This document shows, in pieces, positions 37,113 to 46,854 of a DNA stretch of 64,000 nt (position 1 is its first letter; each line of letters opens with the position of its first letter). The stretch is taken from contig DEQQ01000096.1 of assembly GCA_002360455.1 (NCBI GenBank), forward strand, positions 75,048 to 139,047. Reading direction: 5' to 3'. Source of the DNA: Saprospiraceae bacterium UBA3362 (GTDB taxonomy: Bacteria; Bacteroidota; Bacteroidia; Chitinophagales; Saprospiraceae). A model generated the notes under the pieces. It saw only the letters and a list, made by a program, of their open reading frames with translations. It was not told where the DNA came from and did no database searches. Both the position numbers and the translations under genes were made by a program.

Positions 37113-38226
37113 AGTGTTACATATAGTTGACGTTTGGTTGCCTGAGACGATGAATTGGTTAGAAGCCTTACTCAATTTAAGCTCAACTGAAGTGGATCAT
37201 CATATTTATTCCAAATATTTGGTAACTGATATTTCTAAACCATTCATTTCTGCTATTGAAAACCAGGAAAAGATTAAATATCCAATTTCCTTAAAAGACA
37301 AATTAAAACATTATTTCAACTCACGTACAGCAATAGATCATATTAAGTTGTATTGTATGCGACATTCAATAGATTGCATTCATTTTCATTTTGGAAATAT
37401 TGCAATAGAGTTTTCTGATCTAATTTATGATCTCAGTCTGAAAAGGATAGTTTCATTTTATGGTTATGATTATGAATTTTTACCCGCTAGAGATTCAAGC
37501 ATTGTGAGTAAGTATTCAAGATTGGCTCAGTACGGGGCAGAATTTATTGTAGAAGGTTCGTACAGTAAATTATTATTACAAAAATATGGAATTCCAATAC
37601 AGCAAATTCATGTTGTCCATATGATGTTTCAAAGGAATTTCTCTCAAAAACGACTTCCACTTTCAAGACCAATTGTATTGACTCAAATAGCTACGTATAC
37701 AGAGAAAAAAGGGCAGGATGTTTTGTTAATGGCGTTGAGCCATTTTTCTAAAAATGAGTTTACACTTCGCTGTTTTGGAGAAATAGCAAACTCAGAATAT
37801 TATAATTCTTTAGTGAGATTGATAGACTTACATCAATTGGATAATGTTAGATTGAATGGTAAAATTAGCTTTGATCAAGTTTACAAAGAATTATCCGGCT
37901 GCCATTTTTGTGTCAATCTTTCTAAAGTGTCAGCTGAAGTGGATACAGAAGGTGGCTGTCCCGTTATATTAAAAGATGCAGTACAAATGGGTAAGCCTAT
38001 ATTAAGCACTAAGCATTGCGATATTCCTGATTTTTTCGTTTCAGGCTATAATTCGTTCATTGTTCAGGAGAATAATATTGAGGCAACAATTCAAATGTTA
38101 AACAGATTGGTTTTAATGACTCAGAAAGATTATCAGCGCCTTTGCTATCAGGGAGTAGAATCTGCTGAATGGCCATTGAGGTCAGAATTAAGCAAGAAGG
38201 AAATGCTTACTGTTTATTATAGTTAA
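37102..38226 (+). CDS. Glycosyltransferase family 4
   Basis: A 374-residue GT-B enzyme. The N-terminal domain holds a DCIHFHFGNIA segment, and the donor-binding C-terminal domain shows TYTEKKGQDVLLMAL (start of the second Rossmann fold), LNGKISFDQVYKEL and the E-x7-E region EGGCPVILKDAVQMGKPILS (about 292-311). It probably adds one sugar to the growing lipid-linked unit of this cluster. The ATG start overlaps the previous gene by 11 bases, so translation is coupled. Confidence 0.85.
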   Translation: MSYKVLHIVDVWLPETMNWLEALLNLSSTEVDHHIYSKYLVTDISKPFISAIENQEKIKYPISLKDKLKHYFNSRTAIDHIKLYCMRHSIDCIHFHFGNIAIEFSDLIYDLSLKRIVSFYGYDYEFLPARDSSIVSKYSRLAQYGAEFIVEGSYSKLLLQKYGIPIQQIHVVHMMFQRNFSQKRLPLSRPIVLTQIATYTEKKGQDVLLMALSHFSKNEFTLRCFGEIANSEYYNSLVRLIDLHQLDNVRLNGKISFDQVYKELSGCHFCVNLSKVSAEVDTEGGCPVILKDAVQMGKPILSTKHCDIPDFFVSGYNSFIVQENNIEATIQMLNRLVLMTQKDYQRLCYQGVESAEWPLRSELSKKEMLTVYYS

Positions 38227-38260
38227 GCTTATTTGATTATTATTTAAAGAAATTATAAAG

Positions 38261-39430
38261 TTGAAACTATTGATTATTTGCCATCATTTACCACCAGAGA
38301 GAAATCCAAGGGCAATGCGAAGCATGGAAATTATCAATAGTCTAGAAGCACATGATTTATATATTTTGTATAAGTCTAAAATGTACAATACTATTTCATT
38401 AAAACAAGCTTTACTTGGACCCGAACATTCTAAGCATTATATAAGAAAAAGCAAATTTATCAAGATTATTCAATCCTTATTCTTTCCGGATTATCATATA
38501 TTTACATATTTATATTGTTATTTTAAATACAGATCTATTGTAAAAAATTGCCAACTGATTTTGAGTATTTCAAACCCTTGGAGTGCTCATTTATTAGCCA
38601 GTAAATTGAGTAAGAGTAATCCCAATTTAAAATGGATTATGGATATTGGTGATTTATATTGGGAAAATCCACATACTTTAACCAGAAATGGAATTTGGAA
38701 AAACAAAGGAAAACAATGGGAAAATCAATTGGTTAAATCTGCAAATGCAATCATTACAAATTCACAAAATATTATTGATTACTATAGGCTAGAAACACAA
38801 GATCCTCATTCAAAATTTAATTTAGTATACAATCCCGTGACTATTAATGTGGAAAATATTGAAAGAAAGAACAAGGATAATGGAATTAATCTCAGTTACA
38901 TAGGCTCTACTTTTGACAGTTTGAGAACCGGAATTTCTGAGATAGAACTGTTATCGGAAGTTATATTGAGATTAATTCAAAGGGATATCCATATCAAAGT
39001 AAAATTGTATGGAAATCAAAGTTCGGCAGTACTAAAAATGATTGAAAAAAATCGCAATTTTTCTCATAGTAAATTAACTTTAGAGCATGAATTGATTGAC
39101 GCGTATTCCGAATCGGACATATTACTAAATTTTTCTAATGGTACTTATGCGGGCTTGCCCAGCAAACTTATTGAGTATACTTTTACAGGGCTTCCTATTA
39201 TTAATTTTATTTCAAATAAAAATGAAGCCTCTATTGAATTTTTAAACGAGTATGGCAATTCATATTTTCATTATGATATTAACTCTATGGATGTAGAGTC
39301 TGTAATTTCTTTTATTCTCAGTAACTCGAAAAGCAATTTTTATTCTGCGAAAGTGCAAAATACAATTAAAGACAGTTTTAAAGATAAAATTCTAAATTTA
39401 GTTAATTCAATGAGCAATGAAAACGAGTGA
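38261..39430 (+). CDS. Glycosyltransferase (GT4-like)
   Basis: A 389-residue GT-B enzyme. The N-terminus is KLLIICHHLPPERNPRAMRS, the usual opening of GT4 enzymes; the middle has WIMDIGDLYWENP, and the C-terminal donor part includes YAGLPSKLIEYTFTGLPIIN (the E-x7-E-like site, about 302-321). It starts with TTG, as several genes here do; the protein opening fits this start exactly. The end overlaps the metzincin gene by 14 bases. Confidence 0.8.
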   Translation: MKLLIICHHLPPERNPRAMRSMEIINSLEAHDLYILYKSKMYNTISLKQALLGPEHSKHYIRKSKFIKIIQSLFFPDYHIFTYLYCYFKYRSIVKNCQLILSISNPWSAHLLASKLSKSNPNLKWIMDIGDLYWENPHTLTRNGIWKNKGKQWENQLVKSANAIITNSQNIIDYYRLETQDPHSKFNLVYNPVTINVENIERKNKDNGINLSYIGSTFDSLRTGISEIELLSEVILRLIQRDIHIKVKLYGNQSSAVLKMIEKNRNFSHSKLTLEHELIDAYSESDILLNFSNGTYAGLPSKLIEYTFTGLPIINFISNKNEASIEFLNEYGNSYFHYDINSMDVESVISFILSNSKSNFYSAKVQNTIKDSFKDKILNLVNSMSNENE

Positions 39431-40352
39431 TTTGGGCAATGCAAATATTGGTGTATTGATAATATGTTTGATGATTTTCAATTTCTTTTCTTGTTTGACA
39501 TCTAAGAAAGCTGTTCCATTAACTCAAAAGAACAATAAAATTGATACACTTGCAATCCTTGAAGCCATTGAAAAATTGGATACTGCAAACGTACCTCGAT
39601 ATATTATTAGGATCAATGTTCATTTTTTCGGATCAGCAAATGGGAATTTTTATAGAGGAGAACGTGAAGATTTAACAGTACATAATGGAGTAAGTTATGC
39701 GCATCGATTTGTAAATCATGCAAATTGGGTGATGTCAGATTTAAAGGAAAGTCCTTTGAGCCCGGCAAATTTTCTTGGGCATTCTAGAATACACTATACT
39801 TTATATACAAATAATCACCCATTAGATACTTTTGGAGGTATTTGGTTTAGTGATACTTGGAATGAAAGCAAGAGATATTACCAAGATTCTGTCTTGCATA
39901 TTAGTTTTATGGATACCGGCGAACCGGGTGATTTTCACATCAGCGGATATGCCTGTGGTCTTACATTTTGTAATGATTTAACTCTACTTGATGCATATGA
40001 TAATGCAAAAAATAATGGTCCATTTGGCTGGTGGGCTTTTGCCGGATCTTTGAATCACGAGTTTGGACATATTCTAGGTTTGTGTCATTCCTTTTATTGT
40101 GACAATGAATGTAATGGTATAGACATTGATGTGAACAAGGAGTGCAGGATCAATCCATGTCACAATAGTTGTGGAGGGCCACATGGCGGTCGTTGTGATA
40201 ACTGGCCAAGTGGAAGTAGAAACATTATGGGATACAATGCCGATGGAACTGCACTAACTCCCTGTCAGTGGAAAAGAATTATGAAAAATTTACTCTACAC
40301 TAATGCTCTTTATGTTGAAAAAATTTGGCCAACTCAAACGAGATTGGATTGA
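39417..40352 (+). CDS. Metzincin-type zinc metalloprotease lipoprotein
   Basis: A 311-residue exported protease. Its signal has a lipobox-like FFSC (Cys about 25), so it is probably anchored to a membrane. The zinc site HEFGHILGLCH (about 212-222) matches HExxHxxGxxH of metzincins, and NIMGYN (about 270) is the Met-turn. Between them lies a Cys-rich loop (CDNECNG ... CHNSCGG ... GGRCDNW) that may form disulfides. The nearest known group is the M43 pappalysin/cytophagalysin type, judged by the motif only. Being translationally coupled to a glycosyltransferase suggests it belongs to the surface-glycan unit; its substrate is unknown. Confidence 0.75.
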   Translation: MKTSDLGNANIGVLIICLMIFNFFSCLTSKKAVPLTQKNNKIDTLAILEAIEKLDTANVPRYIIRINVHFFGSANGNFYRGEREDLTVHNGVSYAHRFVNHANWVMSDLKESPLSPANFLGHSRIHYTLYTNNHPLDTFGGIWFSDTWNESKRYYQDSVLHISFMDTGEPGDFHISGYACGLTFCNDLTLLDAYDNAKNNGPFGWWAFAGSLNHEFGHILGLCHSFYCDNECNGIDIDVNKECRINPCHNSCGGPHGGRCDNWPSGSRNIMGYNADGTALTPCQWKRIMKNLLYTNALYVEKIWPTQTRLD

Positions 40353-40426
40353 ATAGTTATTGTCTTGAACATACGGTAATCCAATGAGATTAATTCTGAT
40401 TCATTATTAATAAAATAATCCTTTTA

Positions 40427-42223
40427 TTATTTAACTTCTTGGCCCAAAATATCTATAACTATTGCCTTGCCATTTTTATCTTTGGCTTCGATTCTCACAC
40501 CAAGTCCAAAGACCCTTAGACTTTTATATTCAAATGGCAATAACTGGTTACCATCCTCATCAAAAAGTCCGCAAAGTTCACCATTGTACACCACGTAATA
40601 AATATCTGATGATTCTATACTCGTATATTCAGCCGGAATCGAAATTTTTTTATTGTTATTTAATAATCCATATTTCCCTTTGTATTGGACAATCTGAAAT
40701 TGTTCTGTTACATGAACAATTTCATCAAATTCCATATCCGATAATTTATTTTGGGAAGCATAATAAATATAATACTTATTATTATTTTTCAAACCTACAA
40801 TATTTTTATTGTAAATTACGATTATATCATATTTATTAGGTAAAACTTCTTTGCCTTCAATGTTGAACAATTTTTCTTTATTTTCTTCCTTCAATACTAC
40901 CAGTTTTTCAATGGGACAAGAAATATCAGCCTCAAAAGGATTTTTATTGATTGGTTTAAAATTTTTATCCAGCAAAAAAGTTGATCCGGATATGGACACT
41001 TTAAAATAGTTTGAAGTCGTAAGCCCTGTGTAGGAATTTACTTCATTACAAATTGATATTTCGTCATATTTGGGGTCTAAAAGAATCTTACCTTCCAAAT
41101 TAATTATACCATATTTTCCATCTTCAGAAAAAATGATATTTCCAAACTCATCCACAGTGTATAGGTCTTTTGTTAAATTTAGTTTTTTACCTTCAGGAGT
41201 AAAATAATCAAAAGTCCATGTTTTCTGATTGTATCCTTTCCAATACTTTGTATTATTAATTTCTGCCAGAGGATGATAAATTGCCTTAGTCAATTTTTGA
41301 CCGCTTTCAGTCATCAGACCGGTATATCCATCTTCTTTATATTTTACAATTTTTACTTTTTCTGTGGAACCATTTGAAAAATCAATATCTGAATCATTTA
41401 GTGGAGTACCATCTAATCTAAAATAACTGTATAACTTTTTATCTCGACATACAAAATAATTTTGTTTTAGTGCAATTTCATCATATTGAAATGGAAGGAT
41501 TACCTTCCCATTATAATCTATAATTCCATATTTTATCGTACCCTTTTTTATATTGCCAAGGCCACATATTGCGAATGAAGAAGTGAAATCAGTTACATGA
41601 TAAATAGTATCGCATTTTCCAACAATTGTCAAAGAGTCATATAAATATATTCCATCGGATTTTTTTGCAATGATTTTGTTTTTCCAAATTACATTTTCTA
41701 TTCTTATATATTCGTTTTTAAGAATTGCTTCACCTTTTGCATTTAGTAAGCCGTATAATCCATTTTTCTTTGTTAGATAACACCAGGAAAGTAATGGATA
41801 AATATATTCATAGTATTGATCATTCAATGGCTTTAGGTCATTTGATAAAAGTTGTTCCTGATTTTCTTTTTTTGAGACAATAAAATTATTCCTATGACTG
41901 ATTAAACTATGGTATTCTTCTGATATTGGCTTCTTATTTTCCAAATCAAATAAAATGTATCCATTTTCTTTGTGTACAATGGCTGTTTTGTTATTGATAA
42001 AACACAAATCCTCACTACTGGTAGTTGTAATGAGTTCACCTTTATAATTAAAAAGTTCATAATTAGCTGTGTCTTTCTTAACAAGGTATGCAATGGAGTC
42101 TTTGATGATTTTAGCATTTTGACCATGCTTCCTGATAATTTTAACTTCAAAATCATCAGAATATCTATGCTCTTGTGAAAGAAGCAAAGTAGGGAGAAGA
42201 AGGATAATAATTAATTTTTTCAT
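40427..42223 (-). CDS. WG-repeat protein
   Basis: A 598-residue exported protein. The signal peptide is MKKLIIILLLPTLLLSQ. The body is many WG beta-hairpin repeats: KNGLYGLLNAKGEAIL, KYGIIDYNGKVILPFQYDEI, EDGKYGIINLEGKILLDPKYDEI and GKYGLLNNNKKISIPAEYTSI, each about 40-50 residues with the (K/E)-x-G-(L/I)-x-(D/N)-x-x-G pattern. Such repeats bind other molecules in a shallow beta structure; no enzyme domain is seen. The ATG at 42223 was preferred over an in-frame TTG 14 codons upstream. It is a single gene between the glycan cluster and rbfA. Confidence 0.85.
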   Translation of the reverse strand: MKKLIIILLLPTLLLSQEHRYSDDFEVKIIRKHGQNAKIIKDSIAYLVKKDTANYELFNYKGELITTTSSEDLCFINNKTAIVHKENGYILFDLENKKPISEEYHSLISHRNNFIVSKKENQEQLLSNDLKPLNDQYYEYIYPLLSWCYLTKKNGLYGLLNAKGEAILKNEYIRIENVIWKNKIIAKKSDGIYLYDSLTIVGKCDTIYHVTDFTSSFAICGLGNIKKGTIKYGIIDYNGKVILPFQYDEIALKQNYFVCRDKKLYSYFRLDGTPLNDSDIDFSNGSTEKVKIVKYKEDGYTGLMTESGQKLTKAIYHPLAEINNTKYWKGYNQKTWTFDYFTPEGKKLNLTKDLYTVDEFGNIIFSEDGKYGIINLEGKILLDPKYDEISICNEVNSYTGLTTSNYFKVSISGSTFLLDKNFKPINKNPFEADISCPIEKLVVLKEENKEKLFNIEGKEVLPNKYDIIVIYNKNIVGLKNNNKYYIYYASQNKLSDMEFDEIVHVTEQFQIVQYKGKYGLLNNNKKISIPAEYTSIESSDIYYVVYNGELCGLFDEDGNQLLPFEYKSLRVFGLGVRIEAKDKNGKAIVIDILGQEVK

Positions 42224-42265
42224 TTTTTTAATTAGATTGCAATCAATAATATTTATTGTGCTCAA

Positions 42266-42697
42266 TTTTTTCCCAAAATAAGTTTTATTTGTTCACTATG
42301 TTTGAGATGTGGTCGATGCAAAAATAAAATAAGTTTTAATTCTTTGTGATATATTTTAGTTTTTATGTTGCTTGAATTTAGCAGAGTGCGTAAAGAAATA
42401 AATCCCATATCAATTTAGTTGGTGAAGTGAATTACCACTATTTTAACAATTTATGCAGGTTGTTTTTGTTGACACACCTGATAATAGTTTTGAGGATTAG
42501 CCCAATGTATTTATATATGAACAGAAGGTATGTGTTCGATTTACTATTAATTCCAGTATTGAGAGATAGATTTAACTTGTATTCTATCTGACTGGTCGTA
42601 TCGGATCAATTTCCTAAGTCGAGTTCATGGAAAAGGAATTCGATTTTTTCGCAAAACTTTTCTTTATTTTATTATTTTTGCAAATAGATTTCAAGTT
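42266..42697. other. Gene-free region upstream of rbfA
   Basis: No gene was recognised. It has the divergent promoter region of the WG-repeat gene and rbfA. A short open frame (MQVVFVDTPDNSFED) is too short to credit. The TATTTTTG box is listed separately. Confidence 0.5.
42673..42680 (+). promoter_or_regulatory. -7 box (TATTTTTG) of rbfA
   Basis: An exact TAnnTTTG match 17 bases before the rbfA ATG. No clear -33 element at 19 bases. Confidence 0.4.
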
Positions 42698-43072
42698 ATG
42701 GATAGTATAAGACAGCTTAAAGTAGCGGAACTTTTGAAGAGAAACTTTAGTATTGTGTTGGTTTCTGAAGGGAAGTATATTTACGGATCTCAGGTTTTGG
42801 TAACTGTGACTCAGGTGAAAATAAGTCCGGATATGTCTTTAGCTAAAATTTACCTTTCTATATTCAATACCGAAAATAAGCAAGAGCCTATACTTGAAAT
42901 GGAAGAGTCTTACCAAAGACTCAAGCAGGCTTTGCATCAAAGAATAAAGTCACAATTACGCGTTATGCCGGAATTAAAGTTCTTTTTAGACGATACTGTA
43001 GATGAAATGTATAAAGTGGATGCTCTACTCAAAAAAATGCATGATCAAGGGCAAATGGGACTGGAAGACTAA
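42698..43072 (+). CDS. rbfA: Ribosome-binding factor A
   Basis: A 124-residue KH-like protein that binds 30S subunits late in assembly and is needed at low temperature. IRQLKVAELLKRNFSIVL at the N-terminus, VTVTQVKISPDMSLAKIYLSIF and the basic helix LKQALHQRIKSQLRVMPELKFFLDD (in order, spread over residues 70-110) are diagnostic. Length is usual. A terminator-like hairpin follows. Confidence 0.94.
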   Translation: MDSIRQLKVAELLKRNFSIVLVSEGKYIYGSQVLVTVTQVKISPDMSLAKIYLSIFNTENKQEPILEMEESYQRLKQALHQRIKSQLRVMPELKFFLDDTVDEMYKVDALLKKMHDQGQMGLED

Positions 43073-43103
43073 GTAGAGTTTAGACTTTCTACTCTTTTAT
43101 TTG
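43072..43103 (+). terminator. Probable intrinsic terminator of rbfA
   Basis: AGTAGA pairs with TCTACT across a 10-base loop, followed by CTTTTATTTG. The stem is short. Confidence 0.4.
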
Positions 43104-43274
43104 TTGTTTGAGATAGAATTCCAATTTTATTGATATTCAATATTTTATCATTTTTTCTATGACTTTATCTTGTTTTTTATTTTATTATCCATCTTAGGTT
43201 TCAAGACAAAAAGGAAAATAATACAAGTTGAAAAAATTTAAAAATGAACTTATCTTGCAGCAAAATTTCAGGCC

Positions 43275-44339
43275 TTGAAGCTGCTATTTGCTCCACAACA
43301 TTGGGGTTTGGGACATATCACCAGATCAATACCAATAATTCAATATTTCATTGATCAAAAGTTTGAAGTAGAATTAGCCTGCAGTGGTGCCGGAAAGGAT
43401 TTTTTGTCCAAAGAATTTCCTAATCTGGTTGTACATGAACTTCCGGATTATAATATCAATTATCCTAGCAATAGTATGGTTTGGAATATGTTTTTGCAGA
43501 TCATCAAATTGCATAAAGCAATAATTCATGAGCATTTTGTTTGTAAGAAATTGTGCAATAAAATAAAGCCGGATTTGATCATATCTGATGCGAGGCTTGG
43601 AGTGGCACAAAAAGGAATTCCATCAATTATTATATCTCACCATCTTCATTTTCCACTTGGCAATTGGTTTTTGGAATGGATAAGTGATACTTGGGCGTAT
43701 TTTTTTTACAAAACATTTGACCAATTATGGGTTCCGGATACCGGCCAGCAGGTAAATTTAGCCGGAAACCTCTCTCATAATTTCAAGAAAATGGAAAAAC
43801 ATTTTCTTGGTATCGTAAGCAGATTTAAAAAATTGAAGATTGATAAGCAGTTTGATATAGCTTTTATTTTATCAGGTCCGGAACCTCAAAGAAGTTTTTT
43901 AGAGCAACTTATTCTTAATCAAAAAGACAGTTTTGCGAATTTAAAGTGTGTATTGGTTAGAGGAAATCAAAATGCAAAACCCATTGAAAAGATTCCCAAT
44001 TTGGACGTAATTCCTTTGGCATTATCAGGTCAAATTAATAAAATAATGTGCGCTTCAGATTTGATCGTTTGCAGATCCGGTTATACCACTTTATTGGATC
44101 TTGCAGTGATTCAAAAACCGGCTATACTTATTCCGACACCCGGACAGCCTGAGCAAGAGTATCTTGCCAATGAGCTATTTGCAAAGAGATTGTTTTATTG
44201 GCAAGAACAATACTCTTTGGATTTAGAGCAAGCCTTGATACGATGTAAAGAATTTAAGGGATATCCGGACATTGAATCAACCGAAAAGCTAGATGTTGTT
44301 ATCCCTTATTATTTGAAGAAACTGTTCAACAAAAAATAA
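43275..44339 (+). CDS. MurG-like glycosyltransferase (GT28 type)
   Basis: A 354-residue GT-B enzyme. LLFAPQHWGLGHITRSIPI carries the G-x-G-H-x-x-R-type opening of MurG-like enzymes. The C-terminal donor site is LALSGQINKIMCASDLIVCR then GYTTLLDLAVIQKPAILIPT and GQPEQEYLAN. It starts with TTG; the upstream ATG at 43244 is out of frame and a TGA lies in frame just before, so the TTG is required. It is not in an obvious pathway operon. The product could be a cell-surface glycan or glycolipid. Confidence 0.8.
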   Translation: MKLLFAPQHWGLGHITRSIPIIQYFIDQKFEVELACSGAGKDFLSKEFPNLVVHELPDYNINYPSNSMVWNMFLQIIKLHKAIIHEHFVCKKLCNKIKPDLIISDARLGVAQKGIPSIIISHHLHFPLGNWFLEWISDTWAYFFYKTFDQLWVPDTGQQVNLAGNLSHNFKKMEKHFLGIVSRFKKLKIDKQFDIAFILSGPEPQRSFLEQLILNQKDSFANLKCVLVRGNQNAKPIEKIPNLDVIPLALSGQINKIMCASDLIVCRSGYTTLLDLAVIQKPAILIPTPGQPEQEYLANELFAKRLFYWQEQYSLDLEQALIRCKEFKGYPDIESTEKLDVVIPYYLKKLFNKK

Positions 44340-44468
44340 TTTCCCCAAAACATTAGCCAAAAAAACAAGCTAAGGACACAGTTGAACTTCATCTATTTCT
44401 CTTTACTCACAGACAATTTGAACAATTCAATAAAATTGGCTTTTATTATACAATTAGTTGCGTAGATT

Positions 44469-46703
44469 ATGTTTAGAGTTTTAGTAGTAGCAATTGCCTT
44501 GTGTTCTTCTCCGCTTTTAGCTCAAAGTATTAAAGGTAAAGTTGTAAACCAAAAGAATAGCGTGCTGCAAGGTGTCAACATTTACTGGTTGGGCTCCAAT
44601 AATCATGTTGAGACAGATCAAAATGGAGATTTTGAAATAGAGATTCCTTCCTCTATTGTAAAGAAACTCATTGCATCATACGCAGCCCATTCTTCTGACA
44701 CTATAGAATATCAAAACCAGAACTCAATTCAATTTAGATTAAGTGAAATTAAATCCTTAGATCAGGTTGTAATAAAGGCTCAACGAGATGGAATTTCCAT
44801 TTCTGATATCAGTCCCATTAAGACAGAACAAATTTCTCAAACGGAGTTAAAAAAAGCAGCTTGCTGCGACCTGGCCGGATGTTTCGAAACTCAGGTCACA
44901 GTGCAACCACAGACTACGAATGTAATCACAAATTCTAAGGAACTAAGAATTTTAGGTCTTTCAGGAGTTTACAATCAAGTTTTGGTGGACGGATTTCCTA
45001 TGATTCAAGCGTTGACTTATACCTATGGAATAAGCAGTATTCCGGGTTCGATTGTAGACAATATTTATATATCTAAAGGAGCAAACAGTGTTCTGCAAGG
45101 ATTCGAAAGTATAAGTGGTCAAATTAATGTGGAAACAAAGGATCCCGACAAAACAGACAAGTTGTATTTAAACGCCTACGTAAATAATTTTTTTGAGAAG
45201 CATCTGAATGCTAATTATTCTTTCAAAAAAAACAACTGGAGCAACCTTACAGCCATCCACACTATATTTCCTGCAGGAAAATTTGATCGTGATCATGACC
45301 AATTTTTGGATGTTCCTAAGTTGAATAGGATCATGTTATCCAATAAATGGAAGTATGGAACAGAGAATGGGTTAGCTTGGTATAGTTCAATAGGATTTAG
45401 ATTTCTAAATGAAAAAAGAGTGGGAGGACAAGCTCAATTTTCACCACTCGAAGATCGAGGAAGTACCTCAGTTTATGGACAGGTTGTAGGCTTGAATCAA
45501 CCTGAAATTTGGACAAAAACAGCCTATAGACTGAATGATGCTCATCGTTTTGTCGCATTTGCTTCTTCATTTTATCAACAACAAAACTCTTATTTTGGAA
45601 CCGTTCAATATGATGCCAAACAAACTAATTTGTATATCAATTTACAACATGAATACAGCTACAAGAACAATGATGTAAAATATGGAGTAAGTCATAGATT
45701 ATTATCGCTTGATGAGACTATTCATTTTTCTGACACAAGTCTAAAGAGAACATATAATGGTTCGTTCAATAAAGCTGAAAAAATTACCGGACTTTTTGCA
45801 GAAAATACAATGAAATTTTTAGACAATACGATGACATGGATTGCCGGAGTAAGACTAGATCATCATAATCAGTTTGGTTTGCAATGGACACCCAGAACAT
45901 TACTAAAATATGATATAAGACCAAAGTCAATTTTAAGATTGAATGTTGGTACCGGATGGAGAACCATAAACCTGTTTAGCGAGAATATTAATTTGTTGGT
46001 AAGTTCAAGAAATATTGTGATCACAGAAGAACTAAAACCGGAAAAGGCTCTGAATTATGGAATTAATTTTACTCAAAAATTTGAAACAGAAGATGAAAAT
46101 TTGTCGGGATACGTAAGCTGTGATTATTATAGAACTTCTTTTCAAAATCAGATTTTTCCGGATTATGATTCAGATCCAACAAAAGCAATTATCAAGAATT
46201 TTACAGGAACCAGTGTAAGCAATGGATTTCAAATTGAGGCATCCATGAAACTTTATAAGTTGGTTGAGTTTAAAGCAGGCTACAATTATCTTGATGTATT
46301 TAGAAAAATTGAAAACAGTAAAATAAGTTTGCCATTTAATCCAAAGCATAAAATTTTAACCACAGTAAGTTATATTCCAACAAGTAAATTGTACCATATA
46401 GATCTTAATGTTCATTGGTATGGAAAGCAGAGATTGGCAGACACAAAAACCAATCCATTGGAGTTTAGAAGACCTAATTATTCTGACCCATATACCACAT
46501 TCAACATTCAGTTTACCTATAATGTCAAGTCATTTGAACTTTATGCAGGTTGTGAAAATCTTTTTGATTTTAGGCAGCTGCAGCCTATTATTAGTTGGCA
46601 AAATCCTTTTAGCCAATACTTTGACACATCATCCGTTTGGGGGCCGACAAGAGGAAGAGAAATTTATTTTGGTTTGAGGTATAGAATAAAATATGAAGAG
46701 TAA
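44469..46703 (+). CDS. TonB-dependent receptor
   Basis: A 744-residue outer-membrane beta-barrel receptor driven by TonB. It has a signal peptide, then a carboxypeptidase-regulatory-like Ig domain (SIKGKVVNQKNSVLQGVNIYW, about 21-95), a plug (about 110-225, with ELRILGLSGVYNQVLVDGFP), and a barrel ending in an aromatic-rich strand (GREIYFGLRYRIKYEE). The plug holds an unusual KKAACCDLAGCFETQ segment with three cysteines, which recurs in some Bacteroidota receptors thought to take up metal; that link is from memory. No SusD follows, so it is not a SusCD pair. Substrate is unknown. Confidence 0.88.
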   Translation: MFRVLVVAIALCSSPLLAQSIKGKVVNQKNSVLQGVNIYWLGSNNHVETDQNGDFEIEIPSSIVKKLIASYAAHSSDTIEYQNQNSIQFRLSEIKSLDQVVIKAQRDGISISDISPIKTEQISQTELKKAACCDLAGCFETQVTVQPQTTNVITNSKELRILGLSGVYNQVLVDGFPMIQALTYTYGISSIPGSIVDNIYISKGANSVLQGFESISGQINVETKDPDKTDKLYLNAYVNNFFEKHLNANYSFKKNNWSNLTAIHTIFPAGKFDRDHDQFLDVPKLNRIMLSNKWKYGTENGLAWYSSIGFRFLNEKRVGGQAQFSPLEDRGSTSVYGQVVGLNQPEIWTKTAYRLNDAHRFVAFASSFYQQQNSYFGTVQYDAKQTNLYINLQHEYSYKNNDVKYGVSHRLLSLDETIHFSDTSLKRTYNGSFNKAEKITGLFAENTMKFLDNTMTWIAGVRLDHHNQFGLQWTPRTLLKYDIRPKSILRLNVGTGWRTINLFSENINLLVSSRNIVITEELKPEKALNYGINFTQKFETEDENLSGYVSCDYYRTSFQNQIFPDYDSDPTKAIIKNFTGTSVSNGFQIEASMKLYKLVEFKAGYNYLDVFRKIENSKISLPFNPKHKILTTVSYIPTSKLYHIDLNVHWYGKQRLADTKTNPLEFRRPNYSDPYTTFNIQFTYNVKSFELYAGCENLFDFRQLQPIISWQNPFSQYFDTSSVWGPTRGREIYFGLRYRIKYEE

Positions 46704-46789
46704 ATGGTAAAGAACAATTGATGGCTGTTTGACAAGAAGAATCTAATATAATTTGATTCTAACTTGGTTTTTATCAAACATTCCCTGTA

Positions 46790-46818
46790 TTGAACTCAAA
46801 CAATTTATAGTACTTTTG
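46790..46818 (+). promoter_or_regulatory. Bacteroidota-type promoter of the HAD-family gene
   Basis: TTG (46790-46792) and TACTTTTG (46811-46818, an exact TAnnTTTG -7 box) separated by 18 bases, near the usual 19-21. The ATG is 37 bases downstream of the -7 box. It is the best full promoter seen in the window. Confidence 0.55.
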
Positions 46819-46854
46819 TAGATCTAGTTTTTAGTTTGTTATTATTCTCATTTT

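Noticed and set aside
40462..40839. 125-codon plus-strand frame
   Set aside because: Antisense to the WG-repeat gene; Tyr, His and Cys rich with no recognisable features.
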